Assembly: GCF_001468285.1 (NCBI RefSeq)
Contig: NZ_LNSB01000002.1
Span: forward strand, 105,560 to 169,559
DNA: 64,000 nucleotides
DNA from: Sphingopyxis sp. HIX
GTDB lineage: Bacteria > Pseudomonadota > Alphaproteobacteria > Sphingomonadales > Sphingomonadaceae
Direction of reading: 5' to 3'
Under the pieces are notes generated by a model. That model did no database searches, had not been told where the DNA came from, and saw only the letters and a list, made by a program, of their open reading frames with translations. The position numbers were made by a program, and so were the translations under genes. Of the stretch, positions 58,230 to 64,000 are shown one piece after another. Positions within the stretch are counted from its first letter, which is position 1. Each line of letters starts with the position of its first letter.

Positions 58230-60884
58230 ATGTCCGCCACCGCCGCCCAGCCTTCCGCTTCCGCCTTTCCCGCCGCCACCCCGATGATGGCGCAATATTG
58301 GTCGCTCAAGGAGCAGGCGGGCGATTGCCTGCTCTTCTATCGCATGGGCGACTTCTTCGAACTCTTCTTCGACGACGCCAAGGCCGCGGCCGCGACGCTC
58401 GACATCGCGCTCACCGCGCGCGGCGAGCATGGCGGCGAGCCGGTGCCGATGTGCGGCGTGCCCGTCCACGCCGCCGAATCCTATCTCGCGCGGCTGATCA
58501 AGGCCGGACACCGCGTCGCGATCGCCGAACAGGTCGAAAGCCCCGCCGAGGCCAAGGCGCGCGGCGGGTCGAAGGCGCTCGTCGCGCGCGCCATCGTGCG
58601 CTTCGTCACCGCGGGGACGCTGACCGAGGAAAGCCTGCTCGAAGGGCGCAGCGCCAATCGCCTCGCCGCGCTCGCCGAGGTCGGCAGCGAGGGCGAGGTC
58701 GCGATCGCCGCCGCCGACATCTCGACCGGGCGGTTCGAGGTCGTCGCGGTGCCGCGCGCCGCGGTCGACGCCGAACTCGCGCGCCTCGCGCCCTCCGAGC
58801 TGCTGGTCAGCGAGAGTTTCGGCGAACTCCCCGCGTGGAGCGTGCGCCAGGTCGTGCGGCGTTCCACGTCCGATTTTTCGAGCAACGCCGCGGAAAAGCG
58901 GCTCGCCGCGCTGTTCGGCGTCCAGACGCTCGACGGCTTCGGCCAGTTCAGCCGCGGCGAGCTCGCCGCGATGGGCGCGATCGCCGCCTATCTCGACCAT
59001 GTCGGCACCGGCTCCGGCGTTTTCCTGCAACCCCCCGTGCGCCATCTCGCCTCGGGCCGCATGGCGATCGACGCCGCGACGCGCGAGAGCCTCGAACTTG
59101 TGCGCACCATGGCTGGCAGTCGCGACGGCAGCCTGCTCGGCACGATCGACCGCACGGTGACTGCCGCGGGTGCGCGCCTGCTCGCCGACGACCTCGCAAG
59201 CCCGCTCACCGACAAGGGCGCGATCCTCGACCGGCTCGACCTCGTCGACGCGCTCGCGCGCGACGCCTTGTGGCGCGGCGACCTGCGCAGTGCCTTGCGC
59301 GCGCTCCCCGATGCCGGACGCGCGCTCGGGCGGCTCGTCGCCGGGCGCGGCGGGCCGCGCGACCTCGCGCAGCTGCGCGACGCGCTCGGCGGCGCGCGGA
59401 TATTGCGCGAGCGGCTCGGCCGCCGCCCCGACCTGCCGCCTCTGCTCGCGCGCCTGCTCCCCGGGCTAGACGGCCATGGCGCACTTGTCGACGAACTGTC
59501 GCGCGCCTTGATCGAAACCCCGCCGGTCGACGCCGCACAGGGCGGCTATGTCGCCGAGGGCTACGACCATGCGCTCGACGCGCTGCGCGAAACCGCGCGC
59601 GACGGGCGCAAGGCGATCGCGGCCTTGGAAGCGGACTATCGCGACCGCACCGGCATCGCGTCGCTCAAGATCCGCCACAATGGTGTGCTCGGCTATCATG
59701 TCGAGGTCCCCGCGAAACACGCCGACGCGCTGATGGCCCCCGATTCGGGCTTCACCCATCGCCAGACGCTCGCCGGCGTCGTCCGCTTCAATTCGTCGGA
59801 CCTGCACGAGGCCGCGAGCCGCGTGACGCAGGCGGGCGTCCACGCCGTCGCCGCCGAGGCCGCGCATTTGGAATCGCTCACCGACGCTGCGGTCGCGCGC
59901 CGCGAGGCGATCGCCGCGTCGTGCGACGTGCTCGCGCGGCTCGACGTCGCCGCCGCGCTCGCCGACCATGCGATGAGCCACAATTGGTGCCGCCCCGACC
60001 TCGCCGACGCGCCGTGCCTCGACGTGACCGGCGGCCGCCACCCGGTGGTCGAGGCCGCGCTCGCGAAATCGGCCGAGCGTTTCGTGCCCAACGATGTTTC
60101 GCTTTCCGAAAGCGACCGGCTCTGGCTCGTCACTGGCCCGAACATGGGCGGTAAGTCGACTTTCCTGCGCCAGAATGCGCTGATTATCGTGCTCGCACAG
60201 GCGGGCGGCTTCGTCCCCGCCTCGGCGGCGAAGCTCGGGCTCGTCGACCGGCTCTTCAGCCGCGTCGGCGCATCGGACAATCTCGCGCGCGGGCGCTCGA
60301 CCTTCATGGTCGAGATGGTCGAGACCGCCGCGATCCTCGCGCAGGCGACCGAAAACAGCTTCGTCATCCTCGACGAGGTCGGGCGCGGCACCTCGACCTA
60401 CGACGGGCTCGCGCTCGCCTGGGCGGTGGTCGAGGCGGTGCACGAGGTGAACCGCTGCCGCTGCCTCTTCGCGACGCATTATCACGAACTGACGCGCCTC
60501 GCCGAAAGCCTCGACGCGCTGTCGCTCCACCATGTCCGCGCGCGCGAGTGGCAGGGCGATCTCGTCCTCCTCCACGAACTCGCCGACGGACCCGCCGACC
60601 GCAGCTATGGCCTCGCGGTCGCGCGCCTCGCCGGCGTGTCGCCCAAGGTGGTGAAGCGCGCCGAAGCGGTGCTCGCGAAGCTCGAGGCGGGGCGCGAGAA
60701 GACCGGCGGGCTCGCCGCGGGACTCGACGACCTGCCGCTCTTCGCCGCGACGCTCGCCGCCGAACCCGCGCCGGTGCGCGACGCGCTGCGCGACGCGCTG
60801 GCGAGCATCGACCCCGACGCGCTCACGCCGCGCGAGGCGCTCGACGCGCTCTATCGCCTGAAGGCCGCCGAGGCCGAGGGATGA
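58230..60884 (+). CDS. mutS: DNA mismatch repair protein MutS
   Basis: Encodes 884 residues. The mismatch-recognition motif is FYRMGDFFELF near residue 36. The ATPase has Walker A GPNMGGKSTF near residue 636, and DEVGRGTSTYDG near residue 715; the HYHELTRLAES-like block follows. It binds mismatches and starts repair. The start at 58230 has AGGA upstream; a Met ten codons earlier lacks a site. Its stop overlaps the glnD start by 4 bp (ATGA). Confidence 0.97.
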   Translation: MSATAAQPSASAFPAATPMMAQYWSLKEQAGDCLLFYRMGDFFELFFDDAKAAAATLDIALTARGEHGGEPVPMCGVPVHAAESYLARLIKAGHRVAIAEQVESPAEAKARGGSKALVARAIVRFVTAGTLTEESLLEGRSANRLAALAEVGSEGEVAIAAADISTGRFEVVAVPRAAVDAELARLAPSELLVSESFGELPAWSVRQVVRRSTSDFSSNAAEKRLAALFGVQTLDGFGQFSRGELAAMGAIAAYLDHVGTGSGVFLQPPVRHLASGRMAIDAATRESLELVRTMAGSRDGSLLGTIDRTVTAAGARLLADDLASPLTDKGAILDRLDLVDALARDALWRGDLRSALRALPDAGRALGRLVAGRGGPRDLAQLRDALGGARILRERLGRRPDLPPLLARLLPGLDGHGALVDELSRALIETPPVDAAQGGYVAEGYDHALDALRETARDGRKAIAALEADYRDRTGIASLKIRHNGVLGYHVEVPAKHADALMAPDSGFTHRQTLAGVVRFNSSDLHEAASRVTQAGVHAVAAEAAHLESLTDAAVARREAIAASCDVLARLDVAAALADHAMSHNWCRPDLADAPCLDVTGGRHPVVEAALAKSAERFVPNDVSLSESDRLWLVTGPNMGGKSTFLRQNALIIVLAQAGGFVPASAAKLGLVDRLFSRVGASDNLARGRSTFMVEMVETAAILAQATENSFVILDEVGRGTSTYDGLALAWAVVEAVHEVNRCRCLFATHYHELTRLAESLDALSLHHVRAREWQGDLVLLHELADGPADRSYGLAVARLAGVSPKVVKRAEAVLAKLEAGREKTGGLAAGLDDLPLFAATLAAEPAPVRDALRDALASIDPDALTPREALDALYRLKAAEAEG

Positions 60885-63640
60885 GCGAGCTCTTCGCCAA
60901 CCTCGCCGACCGCCGCGCGATCATCGACCGCCGCGCGCTCGCCGAACGGCTCGACGCGGTCGCGGCCGATACCAGCGACAGCGGCAAGCGCCGCCGCGCG
61001 ATGGTCGAGCTGCTCAAGGCCGCGCTCGACGAGGGGAGGGCGGAGATCGCACGCCGCCTGCTGATCACCCCCTCGGCGGGGCTCGTCGCGGCGCAGGCGA
61101 CCGCCTTCCTGATCGACCAGATCGTCCGCCTCTCCTATGATTTCACCACCGGCCATCTCTATCCCGCGGGCAACCGCTCGGCGGGCGAGCGGATCACGAT
61201 CATCGCGGTCGGCGGTTATGGCCGCGCCGAAATGGCGCCGTTCAGCGATATCGACATCGGCTTTCTGACTCCGTTCAAGCAGACGAGCTGGACCGAGCAG
61301 GTGATCGAGGCGCAGCTCTATACGCTGTGGGACCTCGGGCTGAAGGTCGGCCATTCGTCGCGCTCGCTCGACGAGATGGTGCGCGCGGCGAAGGACGATC
61401 TCACGATCCGCACCGCCTTGCTCGAGGGCCGCTTCATCTGGGGCGACCGCGATCTCTACGACCAGGCGTCGGCGCGCTTCGATGCCGAGGTCGTCGCGGG
61501 CAATGCGCGCGCCTTCGTCGCCGAAAAGCTCGCCGAGCGCGACGAGCGGCACAGGAAGATGGGCGATTCGCGCTATGTCGTCGAACCCAATGTGAAGGAA
61601 GGGAAGGGGGGCCTGCGCGACCTCCACACGCTCTTCTGGATCGGCAAGTTCATCCACCGCGTGCGCACCGTGCCCGAACTCGTCGACGCCGGTCTGCTCA
61701 GTCCCCGCGAGCTCCGCCAGTTCGCGCGCGCCGAAAATTTCCTGCTCGCAGTGCGCTGTCACCTCCACACGCTCGCGGGGCGCGCCGAGGACCGGCTGAC
61801 CTTCGATTTCCAGCGCGAGATTGCCGAGCGCATGCATTTCGCCGAACGTCCGGGCAAAAGCGCGGTCGAGCGTTTCATGCAGCTCTATTTCCTCCACGCG
61901 AAGAGCGTCGGTGACGTCACCGGCACCTTCCTCGCGCATCTCGACGACCAGATGGCGGCGCGCGGGCGGCGCTTCCTGCCGACGATCCGGCGGCGGCCGG
62001 GCAAGCTTCACGGCTTCGTGCTCGACCGCGGCCGCCTCGCCCTGCCTTCCGACGATTTTTTCCAGGCGGATCCGGTGCGCCTGATCGAGATCTTCGCGCT
62101 CGCCGACAAGCATGGCCTCGAAATCCATCCGCTCGCGATGCGCCAGGCGCGCCACGACGCCAAGCTGATCGAGACGCAGGGCATCCGCCGCGTGGCCCGC
62201 GCCAACGAGCTGTTCCTCGACGTGCTGACTTCGCCCCGCGATCCCGAAACGGTGCTGCGCTGGATGAACGAGGCGGGGGTGTTCGGCCGCTTCGTGCCCG
62301 ATTTCGGCCGCGTCGTCGCGCAGATGCAGTTCGACATGTACCATCATTATACCGTCGACGAGCATACGATCCGCGCGATCGGGCTCCTCTCGGACATCGA
62401 GCAGGATCGGCTCAAGGACGACCATCCGCTCTCGACCGCGATCATGGGGCAGATCCATTCGCGCCGCGTGATCTATGTCGCGGTGCTGCTCCACGACATC
62501 GCCAAGGGCCGCGGCGGCGACCATAGCGTGCTCGGTGCCGAGCTGGCGCTCCGCGTCTGCCCGCGCCTCGGGCTGAGCGAAGCCGAGACCGAGACGGTGT
62601 CGTGGCTCGTGCGCTATCACCTGCTGATGTCGGCGACCGCGTTCAAGCGCGACCTCGCCGACTTCAAGACGATCCTCGACTTCGCGCAGGTCGTCCAAAG
62701 CCCCGAGCGCCTGCGCCTCCTCCTCGTGCTCACCGTCGTCGACATCCGCGCGGTCGGCCCCGGGGTGTGGAACAGCTGGAAGCGCCAGTTGCTCACCGAG
62801 TTGTTCGACGCCGCCGAGGAGGTGCTGCGCCTCGGCCACAAGCAGAAGGGCCGCGAGGCGCGCATCGCCGCGAAGAAGGAGGATGCGCAGGCGCTGCTCG
62901 GCCTCGACGACAAGGGTTTCGCCAAGCTCGCAAAACGCCTCCCCGAAAGCTATTGGATCGCCGAACCGGTCGAGGTTATCGCCGCCAACCTCACGCATAT
63001 GCAGGCCGCGGGCGGCGCCCCGCTCCACATCGCCGCGGTGCCCGACCAGGACCGCGGCGCGACGCTCGTGATGGTGCTCGCCGCCGACCACCCCGGGCTC
63101 TTCTACCGCATCGCCGGCGGCATCCACCTCGCCGGCGGCAATATCATCGACGCGCGCATCCACACGACGCGCGACGGGCTCGCGCTCGACAATTTCCTCG
63201 TCCAGGACCCGCTCGGCCGGCCCTTTGCCGAGGCCGGGCAGATCGGCCGGCTGACCCGCGCGATCGAGGATGCGCTCGCCAACCGCCACAAATTGCTGCC
63301 CAAGCTCGAGGCGCGCGCGCTCCCGCGCACCCGCGCCGAGGCGTTCCGCATCGCCCCCAATGTCTTCATCGACAATAAGGCCTCGAATCGCTTCACCGTG
63401 ATCGAGGTCAATGCGCAGGACCGGCCGGCGCTCCTGAACCAGCTCGCCTATGCGCTCTTCCAGTCGAAGGTCACGGTGCACAGCGCGCATGTCGCGACCT
63501 ATGGCGAGCGCGCGGTCGACACCTTCTATGTCACCGACCTGATCGGCGACAAGATCGACAGCGCCGCGCGCGTCAAAGCGCTCGAAAAGCGCCTGCTCGA
63601 GGCTGCGGGCAGCCGCAGCGAAGAGGCCGTCGCCGCCTGA
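60881..63640 (+). CDS. glnD: [protein-PII] uridylyltransferase / uridylyl-removing enzyme
   Basis: Encodes 919 residues. The nucleotidyltransferase motif is GGYGRAEMAPFSDID at 111-125. The HD domain contains LLHDIAKGRGGDHS near residue 535. Two C-terminal ACT domains start near 727 (MVLAADHPGLFYRIAGGI) and 837 (FTVIEVNAQDRPALLNQLAY). It senses glutamine and sets the uridylylation of PII. Coupled to mutS by ATGA, which is an odd pairing of functions but common in this lineage. Confidence 0.97.
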   Translation: MSELFANLADRRAIIDRRALAERLDAVAADTSDSGKRRRAMVELLKAALDEGRAEIARRLLITPSAGLVAAQATAFLIDQIVRLSYDFTTGHLYPAGNRSAGERITIIAVGGYGRAEMAPFSDIDIGFLTPFKQTSWTEQVIEAQLYTLWDLGLKVGHSSRSLDEMVRAAKDDLTIRTALLEGRFIWGDRDLYDQASARFDAEVVAGNARAFVAEKLAERDERHRKMGDSRYVVEPNVKEGKGGLRDLHTLFWIGKFIHRVRTVPELVDAGLLSPRELRQFARAENFLLAVRCHLHTLAGRAEDRLTFDFQREIAERMHFAERPGKSAVERFMQLYFLHAKSVGDVTGTFLAHLDDQMAARGRRFLPTIRRRPGKLHGFVLDRGRLALPSDDFFQADPVRLIEIFALADKHGLEIHPLAMRQARHDAKLIETQGIRRVARANELFLDVLTSPRDPETVLRWMNEAGVFGRFVPDFGRVVAQMQFDMYHHYTVDEHTIRAIGLLSDIEQDRLKDDHPLSTAIMGQIHSRRVIYVAVLLHDIAKGRGGDHSVLGAELALRVCPRLGLSEAETETVSWLVRYHLLMSATAFKRDLADFKTILDFAQVVQSPERLRLLLVLTVVDIRAVGPGVWNSWKRQLLTELFDAAEEVLRLGHKQKGREARIAAKKEDAQALLGLDDKGFAKLAKRLPESYWIAEPVEVIAANLTHMQAAGGAPLHIAAVPDQDRGATLVMVLAADHPGLFYRIAGGIHLAGGNIIDARIHTTRDGLALDNFLVQDPLGRPFAEAGQIGRLTRAIEDALANRHKLLPKLEARALPRTRAEAFRIAPNVFIDNKASNRFTVIEVNAQDRPALLNQLAYALFQSKVTVHSAHVATYGERAVDTFYVTDLIGDKIDSAARVKALEKRLLEAAGSRSEEAVAA

Positions 63641-63800
63641 CCGGCACGGCCCGTCGCGGCGTCATGGCGTCGTTCCTCGTCCCGTCCCCCGAAAGCCACC
63701 TTTGGCCGCACCCCTGCAAGGTGCACGAAACATGCGGCACTGCGGCGGGTTTCGAGTCCCGGTCGCGCCCCGCCGGGCGCTTTGTCCAAGGGAGTGAACC

Positions 63801-64000
63801 ATGCGAAACCAGATGCTCTTGATGGCCGGCGCCACCGCGCTGTTGCTGTCGGCCTGCGCGAAGAACGACAAGGTCGCCTACGCCCCGCCGCCGCCCCCCG
63901 CCCCCGCGGGCGCTGTCCCGGGCAGCGTCGCCGCCGACCGCGACGGCGACGGCATCATCGACGGCTATTACACCGCCGACGGCGTCTATCATCCCAACGC
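63801..64000 (+). CDS. putative lipoprotein with a DxDxDG calcium-loop-like motif, partial
   Basis: At least 66 residues are present; the gene runs off the right edge. The leader ends in the lipobox LLLSAC, with the acyl cysteine at residue 19. A proline-rich stretch (APPPPPAPAGAVPG) follows, then AADRDGDGIIDGYYTADGVY, which has the spacing of an EF-hand or dockerin calcium loop. AAGGGAGTGAACC precedes the start. I cannot name a family from this fragment. Confidence 0.75.
   Translation, partial: MRNQMLLMAGATALLLSACAKNDKVAYAPPPPPAPAGAVPGSVAADRDGDGIIDGYYTADGVYHPN

Noticed and set aside
60851..63490. 879-codon open frame on the minus strand
   Set aside because: It lies entirely antisense to glnD, whose product has clear catalytic motifs. 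Long antisense frames are expected in GC-rich DNA; the translation is rich in Arg, Glu and Ala with no domain.

Overview
The window looks like a chromosome segment of a GC-rich alphaproteobacterium of the order Sphingomonadales. Sphingopyxis or a close relative is my best guess, from protein style, gene order and the naturally streptomycin-resistant form of S12; this is inference, not a database result. Nearly all of it is housekeeping DNA. I saw no phage, insertion sequence, CRISPR array, tRNA or rRNA gene.

Layout. (1) 1-7.5 kb: a truncated FAD oxidoreductase, a TPR protein, and a minus-strand surface-fibre cluster of DUF4402 pilin, periplasmic chaperone and an atypical usher-like outer-membrane protein. 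(2) 7.8-14.2 kb: the origin-proximal block mnmE, mnmG, rsmG, parA, parB on the minus strand, with three perfect 16-bp parS palindromes at 9654, 11731 and 12594. (3) 14.2-19.2 kb: a dienelactone hydrolase/NTF2 pair, DUF1489, rho, hemJ, hemE, then a 339-bp spacer at 18842-19180 with an AT-rich tract, two perfect DnaA boxes and four GANTC sites, the probable chromosomal origin. (4) 19.2-24.3 kb: plus-strand PPSR kinase, maf, aroE, coaE, dnaQ, hpf, ptsN, DUF1491. Genes left of the spacer are mainly on the minus strand and those right of it mainly on the plus strand, as expected for replication leaving in both directions.

(5) 24.3-35.4 kb: a probable small RNA, a SleB-type hydrolase, a coupled lipoprotein/M14 peptidase/acetyltransferase trio, an Hsp20 gene with heat-shock promoter and ROSE-like RNA thermometer, gpmA, a TonB-dependent receptor, dapD with a HAD phosphatase, an exported amidohydrolase with a lipoprotein, and a DNA glycosylase. 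(6) 35.4-52.6 kb: the fused str-S10-spc ribosomal region (rpsL, rpsG, fusA, tuf, rpsJ through rplO, secY, adk), with strong hairpins in five intercistronic gaps and a small DUF1737 gene between rpmD and rplO. (7) 52.6-64 kb: SRPBCC protein, YceD, CBP3-like chaperone, BamE, NADP-malic enzyme, mutS-glnD and a truncated lipoprotein.

Three families of dispersed palindromic repeats fill many intergenic gaps. The most abundant here has arms built on TTTCGCGCAAAGACGCAAAG and occurs about six times. The less routine items are the origin/parS layout, the usher-like pilus system, the thermometer, the small RNA candidate, a CTG start for mnmE and Arg88 in S12.
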